63,878 nucleotides of DNA from Candidatus Hydrogenedentota bacterium (GTDB taxonomy: Bacteria; Hydrogenedentota; Hydrogenedentia; Hydrogenedentales; SLHB01). The stretch is from positions 1 through 63,878 of the forward strand of contig JACRLJ010000077.1 of assembly GCA_016215105.1 (NCBI GenBank). The letters are read 5' to 3'. Positions within the stretch are counted from its first letter, which is position 1, and each line of letters starts with the position of its first letter. A program made the position numbers and the translations under genes. Below the pieces are notes generated by a model that searched no databases, was not told the origin of the DNA, and was given only the letters and a program-made list of their open reading frames with translations. This document shows positions 29,152 through 40,264 of the stretch, in pieces.

Positions 29152-29919
29152 TTACTTCTTCGCTCGGCGCGCCGCGATCCATACTCTGATGTCACTGTCC
29201 AATTGATCGTGCCATTGATCCCACGAATCACGGTAACGCTGATAATAGTACGTGGCCAGTTCATCACTTCCCGTCACGATGGCCAGGCGCAATGCGTTTT
29301 GCGGAGCCCGTATATCAATCTCCGCCCCCGGGCTAGACTTCGCACAGGACCGCTCCAGAAGGGCCGTCGCGACCTGGGGATCTTCCTCTAGCCAAGCCAA
29401 CTTCACGTAGTCATATGACTTGCCAAAATAGTCCCGCTCGATGCGAATCGCTGCGCGTAAGTAATTTCGCGCCGCATCAAAATCTCCGGCGCGGAGGTAT
29501 CCTTCACCAATTTCGCCGCGCATCTGACCGCAATACGAGCCTCCAAACGCTGTTGCGACCGCCGATAAGAGGGTTCGCGATGCCCGTGCGCGCGCCGAGC
29601 CAAAATCCCGCGCGTACTCCGAACTCCAGGCTTCCCGAATCTGTTCATGAGTCGGCGCCGCCACAAGCCCAATCGAATGCGGAGGGATAACGGCGGCCGG
29701 CACATCCGCCTCATAAGTACTAGGCGGTATGTTGGATTCTCTTTCATACTCGGGGGAAGCAGCGGAAGTCACGGGGAACGATCTCTGAATCTCTTCAAAC
29801 GTGAGGGGCGTGACCGTTGTTTGCCATCGCAAATCCCGTGAAATCAGTGCGCTTACGATCAGGATTGAGAAGAGCGCCAGAGCGCCGCCCAGAATACAAA
29901 GCCGCTTCATAAGCTTCAT
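29152..29919 (-). CDS. Membrane-anchored protein of unknown function (duplicate B)
   Basis: The ATG at 29919 follows AGGAGGGG and gives 255 residues with one N-terminal membrane helix (GGALALFSILIVSALIS) and a helical C-terminal domain. Conserved blocks with duplicate A are TPLTFEEIQRS, GDFDAARNYLR, VKLAWLEEDPQVATALLE, AIVTGSDELATYYYQRYRDSWDQWHD (as consecutive segments) and a basic AKK end. The linker after the helix has diverged most, which suggests the C-terminal domain carries the function. The pair flanks a REP cluster. Confidence 0.75.
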   Translation of the reverse strand: MKLMKRLCILGGALALFSILIVSALISRDLRWQTTVTPLTFEEIQRSFPVTSAASPEYERESNIPPSTYEADVPAAVIPPHSIGLVAAPTHEQIREAWSSEYARDFGSARARASRTLLSAVATAFGGSYCGQMRGEIGEGYLRAGDFDAARNYLRAAIRIERDYFGKSYDYVKLAWLEEDPQVATALLERSCAKSSPGAEIDIRAPQNALRLAIVTGSDELATYYYQRYRDSWDQWHDQLDSDIRVWIAARRAKK

Positions 29920-29924
29920 CTGAT

Positions 29925-30130
29925 GCCCCTCCTCTGATGAGTTCACCGCCGAGTTCGAGTGGCGGATGTATTGTGACAGAGAGTTTGAGCGGTGGGCAAG
30001 CGCTATGTATCCCTTACAGGGAAGACGGAAGGTTGGGCGATTGGTCCCAGGGGAGGCCGCCTTCGCAAAGCCTGCGCCGGCCACCCCCGGGCTAATAGAT
30101 ATGTTTCGCTTTCAGCGAACGAACCGGGGT
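29925..30130. repeat. Duplicated upstream block, copy 2
   Basis: This is the partner of the block at 28258-28470, starting just upstream of duplicate B and ending at the 3' boundary of the clpA region. Confidence 0.75.
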
Positions 30131-30143
30131 GCGTTAGGGGGCT

Positions 30144-32371
<2,228 letters not shown>

Positions 32372-33044
32372 TCGCTGCTATTCCCACGGGTCGGACCGCC
32401 GCGGCCGTTTCCCGCCTGTAAGTGTGAACTAATCGAGCTTCTAGCCTGCGCAGCCAATCCCGCCCCGGAGGACTTGCCGCACGCCACCTTCAGATACCCT
32501 GTCAGAGAATCTACACGAGAAGCGCGGAAACGTTTCTGACAAAGGATTTGCGCGGCGTCTCGGGGGCCGGCCTACCCACCTTCACCCAAAGTATATCATA
32601 TGGAACGCCGCCGCGATACTTGACGCGGCCTCTCCCGAGCGTGAGATCGCGCCGCAGGCTTCCAAGTGTGTGTAACCGGATACTTGGCAATGAGTTGTGG
32701 ATGCTGATTTCTTTGCGCCGGGGTACGCCAATTCCGAATCCATCGTTGCGCTCAGTGTCTATACCTCGCTCACTCCTTGGGGACGCGTCTCTCCCGTGTC
32801 CGGCCAATGATTTTCAATTTGCGGGAACACGATTCGTGCTAGACTGTTTGGGAGTTCTTGTCGGGCTCACGCGCGGGCGCCGCGCAGTGTGTTTGAACCT
32901 TTCGCGCGAATTCCGTGTCTATAATAATGTTGCGTCGACGCGCCGGTGGCGCGTAGTGTGTTGATGCAGAATACCCATCAGCCGATGCTTTAATTCGGGT
33001 AATTGGGGCGGGGCTGGGGAGATTTCACACGGAAAGGGGTAATC
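32372..33044. other. Intergenic region between clpA and the coiled-coil gene
   Basis: No gene is supported in these 673 bases. A minus-strand frame of 98 codons (32511-32807) has an odd Arg-rich composition and no start signal. A perfect TATAAT at 32920-32925, about 120 bases before the next gene, is the best promoter candidate, though no good -35 is found at 16-18 bases. Confidence 0.4.
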
Positions 33045-34088
33045 ATGAGCACGTTTCTGAAATTCGGCGGTTGGATCGTGGCGGTTATTGCCATCGTCGT
33101 CGCGGTAGCGCTTGGACTGAAATTGCGGGAGGCGCAACAGCAACGGGACACCGCGCATCAGTGGAAGGCGACGCTGGAAAATCAGATCGAGGATCTGAAC
33201 AAACTCCAAGTTCTGGCCAAGGCCAAGACGGACGATATCGAAAAGAAGCTGGACGAAGCCACCAAGACGGTCGAGAAACTGAAGGCGGAACCCGGAAAGG
33301 CCAGCGCGGACGCGCTAGCAAGCAAGGACCCTGCGGCAGCGTTAAAGGCTTTGTTCAAAGGCGCGGCGCCCGGCGAGGAAGGGAAAGCGGACGAGGGGAA
33401 TCCGTTTAAGGGTCTAGGGGAGATGTTCAAGGGGGAAAAAGGCAAAGCCCTGGCCAAGATGAGTGTAGACATGCAGGTGAATGCGATGTATGGGCCATTC
33501 TTCAAGGACTTGAATTTGCCAGCCGACGTCGAGGAGCAAGCGCGGGGTATCGTGTCCAAGAATCTCGAGGCGCAAATGCAGGCGGGACTCAAGATGATGT
33601 CCGGCGAGAAGGTGGACACGGAGCAAATGGGGAAAGAGAGTCAGAACGCCCAGAAACAGATACGGGACGAGTTGAGCAAGGTGCTCTCGGCCGACGAGTT
33701 GGCCAAGTATGATCAATACCAGGAAGACATGCCGCGTCACACGCTCGAACAGTCATATGATATGCAGTTGAGCATGTCGGGATCGTCCATGAAGCAAGAA
33801 AGCCGCGATCTGATCAAGCAGACGCTTGTGGAGGAAACGCTGGCCAGCGTTCCCGATTTCGGCAAGCCCGGATCGTCCACGGAGAAGAATCCGGCGAGCG
33901 CGTTTGACGCCCAGCTCGCAGCCATTGACCGTTCGCGAGAGAGGCTCCGTACGCAGTTGGATGAAGAACAATATGCCCTGGCCGAGCGCTTCTTGAACCA
34001 GCAACAGACACAGGCGCAGACAATGCGCGACATGATGAGCACCATGTTTTCCGGGAACAAGAAGCCCGAGGCGCCGAAGCCAAAATAG
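33045..34088 (+). CDS. Membrane-anchored coiled-coil protein of unknown function
   Basis: The ATG at 33045 follows GGAAAGGGG and gives 347 residues. One N-terminal membrane helix (WIVAVIAIVVAVALGLKL, about residues 10-28) leads into a coiled coil (about 30-85, QQQRDTAHQWKATLENQIED and similar heptads). An acidic/Gly linker follows, then two alpha-helical segments with Met/Gln-rich helices (KMSVDMQVNAMYGPFF and SYDMQLSMSGSSMKQES). The halves around 140-230 and 245-335 look alike, both ending in long amphipathic helices with SADELAKYDQYQ or DEEQYALAERFLNQQ, which suggests an internal repeat. Orientation is probably periplasmic. Confidence 0.7.
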   Translation: MSTFLKFGGWIVAVIAIVVAVALGLKLREAQQQRDTAHQWKATLENQIEDLNKLQVLAKAKTDDIEKKLDEATKTVEKLKAEPGKASADALASKDPAAALKALFKGAAPGEEGKADEGNPFKGLGEMFKGEKGKALAKMSVDMQVNAMYGPFFKDLNLPADVEEQARGIVSKNLEAQMQAGLKMMSGEKVDTEQMGKESQNAQKQIRDELSKVLSADELAKYDQYQEDMPRHTLEQSYDMQLSMSGSSMKQESRDLIKQTLVEETLASVPDFGKPGSSTEKNPASAFDAQLAAIDRSRERLRTQLDEEQYALAERFLNQQQTQAQTMRDMMSTMFSGNKKPEAPKPK

Positions 34089-34295
34089 CCGGCAGTGGAC
34101 GGTCATGAGGCCGTACGGGCGCGGCGGCCGGCCGCAGGCGGGCGTTACCCGACTAGTCTCGCCAGGGTCGTTTGTGTCGGCTAATTCTTGTGGAAAGGGT
34201 ACGCTTCCGCGTAGAATTCGGCCTTCGTTCCGGAGAATGCGCGCCGACACACCGTGCGAGACGCGGGATTCTCCCCCGGCAAACCACTATCGAGC

Positions 34296-36179
34296 GTGAA
34301 TTCTGTGCGTATCCTGCGATTCCTTCGGCCCATCCTCGAGCGGCGTAACAGTATTCTGATTGCAGCGATCATTGGCGCGATCCTAGCTGCGCCAAGTCTT
34401 TGCGGCGGGTTCGTGGCCGATGATCACTTCATGCGAATGGTTACCCAAGGGTTTCCCGGCATGGAGGAGCTTGCCCGATCTCCGTTGAACACCTTCGAGT
34501 TTGCCAGCGGCGATGCGGCCTACAATCTTCAGTTTAAGGATCGAGGACTGATTCCCTGGTTCAGTTACGACACGGTCCGCCTATCGTTTTGGCGGCCCCT
34601 GGTCTCGCTCACGCACTACTTCGACACCCTGGTCTGGGGGGACCACGCCTGGGTCATGCACCTCGAGAATATCGCCTGCTACGTTCTCGTAATTTGCGCG
34701 TGCGGAATTCTGTATCGGCGTTTGATCGAGACCCGCTGGGTCGCGGGTCTGGCGGCGCTCTTGTTCGCGGTCGATAAGGTTCACGCGATGCCGGTGGGGT
34801 GGATCGCCAATCGGAACGCGCTCATGGCCGTGTTTTTCGGCGTACTGACGCTCATCGCGCATGACCGATGGCGGCGTGATGGGTGGCGCCTTGGCGCCGT
34901 ACTGGCGCCATTGGCGCTGGGGGTGGGGCTGCTCTGCGGTGAGGCGGCGGTAGCGGCGGGGGCGTACCTATTCGCATACGCGCTCTTCCTAGACCGCCGG
35001 GGAAGGTGGTGGGGGCGGTTGGCCGCGCTCATACCGTACGGGGCGCTCGTAGTGGTGTGGCACGGGGCGTACGAGCGGCTTGGATACGGCGCCGTGGGGT
35101 CCGGCATGTATCTCGATCCCGGCACGGAAACCGGCCTTTACGTTCAGGAGCTTGTCAGGCGTTTTCCGGTGCTCATGCTGGCGCAATTCGGAGGGATTCC
35201 TTCGCCGTTCTTTATCTTCATCCCCGAAAGCATGGCGTGGCTGGCGTGGACCTATGTCGGCGTAGCCGTTGCGTTCATAGCCGTCATGCTCTATCTCGCG
35301 GCCCCGGTTCTTGCGCGCAACGCGACTTCACGATTCTGGTTGCTCGGCACAGCGCTGGCGGCGCTTCCGGTCTGCGCAACGTTTCCCATGGATCGGCTTC
35401 TCCTTTTTGTGAGCGTGGGCGCCATGGGGCTGGTGGCCGAGATGCTGGGATTCATCGTGGAGACGACGGCGGCCGGACCGCTGGCTAGTGGCGCGCGAGG
35501 CCGGGGCATGCGGTGGCTGGGCGTGTATTGGGTAGTTGTGTTTCTGGTAATTTCTCCCTCGGTCTTTCCGTTTCGCACGCATGGAATGCGCCAGGCCCAG
35601 CAAAGCCTGAACGAGGCCAATGACTCGGCGCCGGCTTCGCCGGATATCGTTCGTAAGGACTTGGTGATTGTAAACGCACCCAACGACTTCATGGCGTGGC
35701 ATCTTCCCATTATGCGCTCGTCATTGCGCGAGCCGACGCCACGCCACTGTTGGGCGCTGAACATGGGAATTCGTCCAGTTACCCTAACACGGACCGACGC
35801 CAATACGCTGATACTTCGTCCCGAAGGAGGGTTCGTGCAGGCCCCGTGGGCGCGCATGTTCCGCGGCCCGGCGCACTCGTTTTCGGTTGGTTACTCGGTG
35901 CGGCTGTCGGGCCTCACCATCGAAGTGCTATCCGTGACTTCGCAAGGGATGCCCGACGAAGTTCGCTTCCGCTTCGACGTCCCACTCGAAGACCCGTCCC
36001 TGGTTTGGGTCGATTGGGAAGGCGACTTGCATATGTACGTAAATCTCGACGGCCGGTACCATCCGTTCACTCCGCCAAAGGTTGGCGAGTCAGTGCGCAT
36101 TAGCGTGTTTGACGGGGATTCCGCGCATCGCGACACAGCCGTGACCGAATCCGCCGCGGACGGGGCCGCCCATGGCTGA
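34296..36179 (+). CDS. GT-C-like polytopic membrane protein (possible glycosyltransferase)
   Basis: The protein has about 11-12 hydrophobic helices followed by a soluble domain of about 160 residues. Early in the chain FVADDHFMRM places a DD pair in the first periplasmic loop, the usual position of the catalytic Asp in GT-C glycosyltransferases such as TMTC- and PMT-type enzymes. WIANRNALMAVFFGVLTLIA resembles the (R)NxLxA helix of that group. The soluble tail is beta-rich. The start is uncertain: GTG at 34296 is taken, with GTGs at 34254 and 34305 as alternatives. It overlaps the HAD gene by 8 bases. The donor and acceptor are unknown. Confidence 0.65.
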   Translation: MNSVRILRFLRPILERRNSILIAAIIGAILAAPSLCGGFVADDHFMRMVTQGFPGMEELARSPLNTFEFASGDAAYNLQFKDRGLIPWFSYDTVRLSFWRPLVSLTHYFDTLVWGDHAWVMHLENIACYVLVICACGILYRRLIETRWVAGLAALLFAVDKVHAMPVGWIANRNALMAVFFGVLTLIAHDRWRRDGWRLGAVLAPLALGVGLLCGEAAVAAGAYLFAYALFLDRRGRWWGRLAALIPYGALVVVWHGAYERLGYGAVGSGMYLDPGTETGLYVQELVRRFPVLMLAQFGGIPSPFFIFIPESMAWLAWTYVGVAVAFIAVMLYLAAPVLARNATSRFWLLGTALAALPVCATFPMDRLLLFVSVGAMGLVAEMLGFIVETTAAGPLASGARGRGMRWLGVYWVVVFLVISPSVFPFRTHGMRQAQQSLNEANDSAPASPDIVRKDLVIVNAPNDFMAWHLPIMRSSLREPTPRHCWALNMGIRPVTLTRTDANTLILRPEGGFVQAPWARMFRGPAHSFSVGYSVRLSGLTIEVLSVTSQGMPDEVRFRFDVPLEDPSLVWVDWEGDLHMYVNLDGRYHPFTPPKVGESVRISVFDGDSAHRDTAVTESAADGAAHG

Positions 36180-37074
36180 TGGCGGCGGGCGTCTTTACGT
36201 ATCCGATTTGGATGGAACGCTCTTGCGCAACGACGCTACGGTTTCCGAGTTCTCGTGCCGTCATCTCAATGAGCTCATCAACCGAGGGATGCAGTTTACT
36301 GTAGCCAGCGCGCGAAGTGTCGTGTCCATGGGCTACGTGCTGCGCGGCGTTCGGATCGCGTTGCCGGTCATCGAGTTCAATGGGGCCTTCATTTCGGACC
36401 TGCAGACTGGCTATCATCACGTTGTCAATTCTATCGCGCGCGATACCGTCGATGAACTCTACGGTTTGATACTACGGCAGGGCATGCGGCCTTTTGTTTC
36501 GTGTGTGGACGACACCCAAGACGACCTGCTGTTCTATGATGAGGCGATAAACGAGGGCATGCAGCGGCACGTGGACGAGAAACTGCGTATGGCGGACCGG
36601 CGGCTCCGTCGAACGGATGCTCTTCATGAAACCCTGCTGTATCGGGTGGTGTGTCTTACCGTGATGGATCGACGAGGTCCGCTCGAAGCGCTCCTTGCGG
36701 AAATTGTTCAAACCTGCCGGGGAAGTATAGAACCGCACCTATTCGAGAATCCCTATCAAGCTGGCTGGTATTGGCTCACACTTCACGATACGAAAGCGAC
36801 AAAGGATCAGGCCATTCGCGCTTTGGCTGAGAACTTCGGGATCGCCGCGAGTCAGCTTACGGTGTTCGGAGATCACATGAACGATCTTGGCATGTTCCGA
36901 ATCGCCAGCCACGCCGTTGCAGTCGGTAACGCGAAAGAAGAGTTGAAACAACACGCCACATGCGTTATCGGCACGAACGAAGAAGACAGTGTTGTGAGAT
37001 ACCTCGTGGAGCATTCCGGACTCGGAGACCTCGAACAAGTCGACGCGGCTCCGCATCGCCCGCATCCACTTTGA
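36172..37074 (+). CDS. HAD-superfamily Cof-type phosphatase
   Basis: The 300-residue protein has HAD motif I YVSDLDGTLL with both Asp residues, motif II ASARS, a Cof-type C2 cap inserted at about 85-195, and motif III/IV KATKDQAIRALAENFG and VFGDHMNDLGMF. Cof/YbiV-type enzymes dephosphorylate sugar phosphates and nucleotides. The ATG lies within the last codons of the upstream GT-C-like gene (overlap ATGGCTGA), so the two are likely cotranslated and may share a glycan pathway. Confidence 0.9.
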   Translation: MADGGGRLYVSDLDGTLLRNDATVSEFSCRHLNELINRGMQFTVASARSVVSMGYVLRGVRIALPVIEFNGAFISDLQTGYHHVVNSIARDTVDELYGLILRQGMRPFVSCVDDTQDDLLFYDEAINEGMQRHVDEKLRMADRRLRRTDALHETLLYRVVCLTVMDRRGPLEALLAEIVQTCRGSIEPHLFENPYQAGWYWLTLHDTKATKDQAIRALAENFGIAASQLTVFGDHMNDLGMFRIASHAVAVGNAKEELKQHATCVIGTNEEDSVVRYLVEHSGLGDLEQVDAAPHRPHPL

Positions 37075-37217
37075 CAGCGTAAGGCTTTGGCGTCACAATT
37101 GACTGGTGGGTAGCGCTCGCTGGACCAGGCTGCGCACAACACGGGCGCGCCGCCCGGAAAGCCAGGCGATTGGCGCGCCAGAATTTGGTTCTGACACCGG
37201 ACTACAGAGGAATCTCG

Positions 37218-37643
37218 ATGGTTTCAAAGACAGCAGTTCATGCGCTGCGGGCGATGGTCGTCTTGGCGGGGCTGCCAAAGGGGGTCTATCTCGGAGCGGG
37301 CGCAATCGCCAAGCAGGCCGGCGCCCCGCAGAATTACCTGGGCAAACTTCTCCAGACGCTGGCGCGCGAAGGACTCGTTATATCCCAAAAAGGCTTAGGA
37401 GGAGGCTTTCGGTTGGCCCGCGATATCCACGAGATTTCGCTTTTCGACGTGGTGGACCCCATCGACCAACTCAGCCGTTGGTCGGGTTGTTTTCTTGGTC
37501 AAGCGCGGTGCGACGGCAAAGCGCCGTGCGCCCTACATTTCCAATGGCTGCCATTGCGTGAAGCGTATCTAAAGTTGCTGAGCGAAACCACCGTCGCCGA
37601 TTTGGCGGAGACACCGGAACTGTCCAATAACCTGATCGGATGA
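37218..37643 (+). CDS. Rrf2-family transcriptional regulator with Fe-S cysteines
   Basis: The 141-residue protein starts MVSKTAVHALRAMVVLAGLP, a typical Rrf2 N-terminal helix. The winged helix carries AIAKQAGAPQNYLGKLLQTL and a GGGFRLAR wing. Cys91, Cys98 and Cys104 (CFLGQARCDGKAPC) fall at the positions of the IscR/NsrR cluster ligands, so it likely senses iron-sulfur status, oxidants or nitric oxide. The ATG at 37218 with AGAGGAA upstream is preferred over a start 16 codons earlier. No Fe-S assembly operon is adjacent, so targets are unknown. It converges with the Gfo/Idh gene downstream. Confidence 0.88.
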   Translation: MVSKTAVHALRAMVVLAGLPKGVYLGAGAIAKQAGAPQNYLGKLLQTLAREGLVISQKGLGGGFRLARDIHEISLFDVVDPIDQLSRWSGCFLGQARCDGKAPCALHFQWLPLREAYLKLLSETTVADLAETPELSNNLIG

Positions 37644-37683
37644 TTCGAGTCTTGGTGGTCCTCCTAACTCCGTCTGTTCGACG

Positions 37684-39144
37684 CTAACCGCGCCACTTGA
37701 TATCCGCCGGCGGGAAGTTGTCGTAGCGGTACGGGTCAGGCGTTTCAAAGTCAAACGTGTACTGTGCCTTGTCGATGGCGACCTCCGTGCGGTCCTTCAT
37801 CGCCTTTGACCCATTCAGCGACACGATCGCGGCAAGCAATCCGACCATCTGATTCGCCTTGGGGACCTTCTTCTGGAAGATGTCATTGGCGAACGACTCA
37901 AATTGCAGCGCGTCAACGTGCCTGGTTTCCGCCATGAACAACTGTTCCTTGCTCTCGTCGGCGGCGGTGGAAACCTGTAACGACTTGCCCGAGGTGATGT
38001 CCTTGGCGACGCTCGCCGCGGTAACGATGCCGCCTGCGTCCCATGCGCCAACCGCAGCGGGCTCGGTGTAGCCGAAGCAGGCCGGCTCGGTGAGCTCCAG
38101 CGTGCCCTTGTCGCCTTGCATTATTTCCGAGGAGCCCCGCTTGGCGTTTGCGCAGATACTGGTGTAGGTGGCGCGGACGGTATAGGGCCGATTCATCGTC
38201 TGCATGCTCAAGAAGGACGTACGCTTATCCATAGTGCCGAATGCGGGGTTAGACGGGACCATGTCGTACTCGTAGGTCAGGGACACGTTGTCATATACAT
38301 CCCGGCCATCTCTCCAGTAGTCGATTCCGCCGTAGCCAAAGACCCGCGACGGGGGCGTGTGTAGAAACCAGTTGCATACGTCCAGTTGGTGCGTGGCGAG
38401 TTCTGTCATCAGGCCGCCGGCCGAGAACTCATTGTAGAGGCGCCAGTTGATGTGTTTCTCGAGATCCGGGATCCACTTCTTTTCGTCGGCGGACAGCACG
38501 TAGGCAGGGTCAACGGGCCGCCGCCAGTCGTTGTTACGGTGCCATTGGGCGGTGATGTGGTTAATGCGGCCCACCACGCCTTTTTCGCGCGCCAGCCACA
38601 GCGCCCTGTTGTAGCCGGGATTGTAACGGCGTTGGTGCCCCACTTGGACCCACAATCCGGTTTCGTTGCACTTTTTCACCAGGTTTCGGCACTGCTCGAC
38701 GTCGTAGCACATCGTTTTCTCGCAGAACACGTATTTCTTCGCGTCGAGGCAATCCATCGCGATTTGGTAATGGGTGTGGAGGGGGGTGGAGATAATAACC
38801 GCCTCGAACTGCTCCTTCTCAAGCATTTCGCGGTAGTCCATATACTTCTTGATGTTCTTTTGTTTTTCTTCCTTTTTCTTGGGGTCCGCGTCCTCGACCG
38901 CGATGTCCCAGCCTCCGTTCAAATTGGGGGTATAGACATCGCACACCGCCACCAATTGCAGCGTCTTTATCTTGGGCAGGCCCAGGCGCAAGTGCAGACA
39001 GCCTTGTCCTCCGGTACCGATTGCCGCCACTCGGACGACTTCGTTCTGAGCATAACTAAATGGCGAATAGCCCGCGGCGATCGCGACTCCCGTTGCGATG
39101 CCCGCGGTCTTGATGAAATCCCGGCGCGTTACCTGTGTATCCAT
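37684..39144 (-). CDS. Tat-exported Gfo/Idh/MocA oxidoreductase (paralogue of the gene at 40265)
   Basis: The 486-residue protein starts MDTQVTRRDFIKTAG, a twin-arginine signal. A Rossmann fold (VRVAAIGTGGQGCLHLRLG) is followed by FCEKTMCYDVEQC, in which EKT replaces EKP, then VGHQRRYNPGYNRAL and the C-terminal LATHQLDVCNWFL helix with the conserved His. Two large loops set this subfamily apart. It shares most of its sequence with the 511-residue protein at 40265-41800, so the two are duplicates separated by the YceI-like gene. The ATG at 39144 has GGGAGGGG upstream. The substrate is likely a sugar or polyol, but this is not established. Confidence 0.9.
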   Translation of the reverse strand: MDTQVTRRDFIKTAGIATGVAIAAGYSPFSYAQNEVVRVAAIGTGGQGCLHLRLGLPKIKTLQLVAVCDVYTPNLNGGWDIAVEDADPKKKEEKQKNIKKYMDYREMLEKEQFEAVIISTPLHTHYQIAMDCLDAKKYVFCEKTMCYDVEQCRNLVKKCNETGLWVQVGHQRRYNPGYNRALWLAREKGVVGRINHITAQWHRNNDWRRPVDPAYVLSADEKKWIPDLEKHINWRLYNEFSAGGLMTELATHQLDVCNWFLHTPPSRVFGYGGIDYWRDGRDVYDNVSLTYEYDMVPSNPAFGTMDKRTSFLSMQTMNRPYTVRATYTSICANAKRGSSEIMQGDKGTLELTEPACFGYTEPAAVGAWDAGGIVTAASVAKDITSGKSLQVSTAADESKEQLFMAETRHVDALQFESFANDIFQKKVPKANQMVGLLAAIVSLNGSKAMKDRTEVAIDKAQYTFDFETPDPYRYDNFPPADIKWRG

Positions 39145-39280
39145 GATCGCTAGCCCCTCCCAAACAATGGTCGTTAGCCTTAGTTTCGAGCAGATTCCGG
39201 CGATTCTCCTGGGCACTGGCTCAAGACGCCGGCCACGGTTTCATTGTGCGCCTGTCTAGAGCATTTCGCAAGTGGGAGCC

Positions 39281-39318
39281 CAAAAAAACAAAAAGCCCGC
39301 GCCGGGTTGGCGCGGGCT
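39281..39318 (-). terminator. Intrinsic terminator after the YceI-like gene
   Basis: Read on the minus strand, AGCCCGCGCC and GGCGCGGGCT form a 10-bp stem around AACCC, followed by TTTTGTTTTTTT. Confidence 0.88.
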
Positions 39319-39368
39319 CTGCTTTGAAAGTGTTCTTTCCGGACCGACTATTCGACCCCAACTGGAAA

Positions 39369-40172
39369 CTACTGGTTGGCCGTCGGTTTGGTTTCCGGGG
39401 CGGCCTTAGATTCCGGAGCTGCCTTGGAGTCTGGGGCGGCTTTAGTGTCCAAGGTCGCTTTGACATCCAGTCTGATCAGGACGTCGTCCTTAACCGCGTA
39501 GTCGCCTTCGCCGGCGTATTCGATTTGCCACTCGTGACGGTTTACCGAGAACTCGGCTTTCGCGGTCAATTCCTTGTCCTTCAATTCGATCTTCGCGGGG
39601 AATGCGATAGCTTTTTCCACCCCGTGGAGATTGAGATTTCCCGTGATCATGTAGGTCGAAGAGTCTTTCTCATCTTTCACGGCCTTGGTGGATTTGAAGG
39701 TTGCTTTCGGGAATTTGTCGACTTCGAAGAATCCCTTGTCACCCTTGAGCTTCGGCGTCAGGATGCCAGAGTCCGAGAAGACGGACGGCATGTCGATCGT
39801 CAAATCGATCACGGTGGTGTCCAGTTTTCCATCCGTCACGGTCACCTTACCCTCGAAGTTTGAGAAGCCGCCTTCGCGGCCGCCGATCAGGTTATAGCCG
39901 ACGAAACCGATGGCGGAGTTGTCACCGGAGAACTTGAAGTCCCGGGGGGCTTGAGCGGCCGGCGCCGGCGTGGGCGGCGGAACCGGAGCCGTGGTGGGCT
40001 TAACCTCTGGGGGTTTCGCCTCCGTAACTGGCGCGGGAGTGGAAGGAGTAGCAGTCTCCTTCGGAGGCATTTTAGCCTTTGGCGTGTTCTTGGGCGGCTG
40101 ATTGCTGCAGGCCGCTACCGCCACGACCAGGCCGAAGCACAATGCTTGGGCGATGTATTTGATCGGTTTCAT
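39369..40172 (-). CDS. YceI-like lipoprotein with a Pro/Ala-rich linker
   Basis: The ATG at 40172 (GGAG 8 bases upstream) gives 267 residues. A lipoprotein signal ends in VAVAAC-SN. A Pro/Lys/Thr-rich linker of about 55 residues spans the periplasm-facing region. The YceI-type lipocalin-like beta-barrel follows: FSGDNSAIGFVGYN, GGFSNFEGKVTV, DMPSVFSDSGILTPKLKG, FFEVDKFPKATF, TGNLNLHGVEKAIAFPA and NRHEWQIEY. YceI proteins bind isoprenoid lipids. The end is a degenerate repeat of D/E-(T/S)-KAAP units. It lies about 90 bases after a Gfo/Idh gene and ends before a strong terminator, so it closes the apbE operon. Confidence 0.88.
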   Translation of the reverse strand: MKPIKYIAQALCFGLVVAVAACSNQPPKNTPKAKMPPKETATPSTPAPVTEAKPPEVKPTTAPVPPPTPAPAAQAPRDFKFSGDNSAIGFVGYNLIGGREGGFSNFEGKVTVTDGKLDTTVIDLTIDMPSVFSDSGILTPKLKGDKGFFEVDKFPKATFKSTKAVKDEKDSSTYMITGNLNLHGVEKAIAFPAKIELKDKELTAKAEFSVNRHEWQIEYAGEGDYAVKDDVLIRLDVKATLDTKAAPDSKAAPESKAAPETKPTANQ

Positions 40173-40264
40173 CACGTTAATCTCCATAGTTGGTTCGCTG
40201 TTTCCGGTGATACAGGCGTCCGGTTTCACCATCTGAAGCCGAACGCGGATACACATACTACTTC

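Noticed and set aside
32511-32807. A 98-codon minus-strand frame between clpA and the coiled-coil gene
   Set aside because: It has no start signal or family, and its Arg-rich composition is that of random high-GC sequence.
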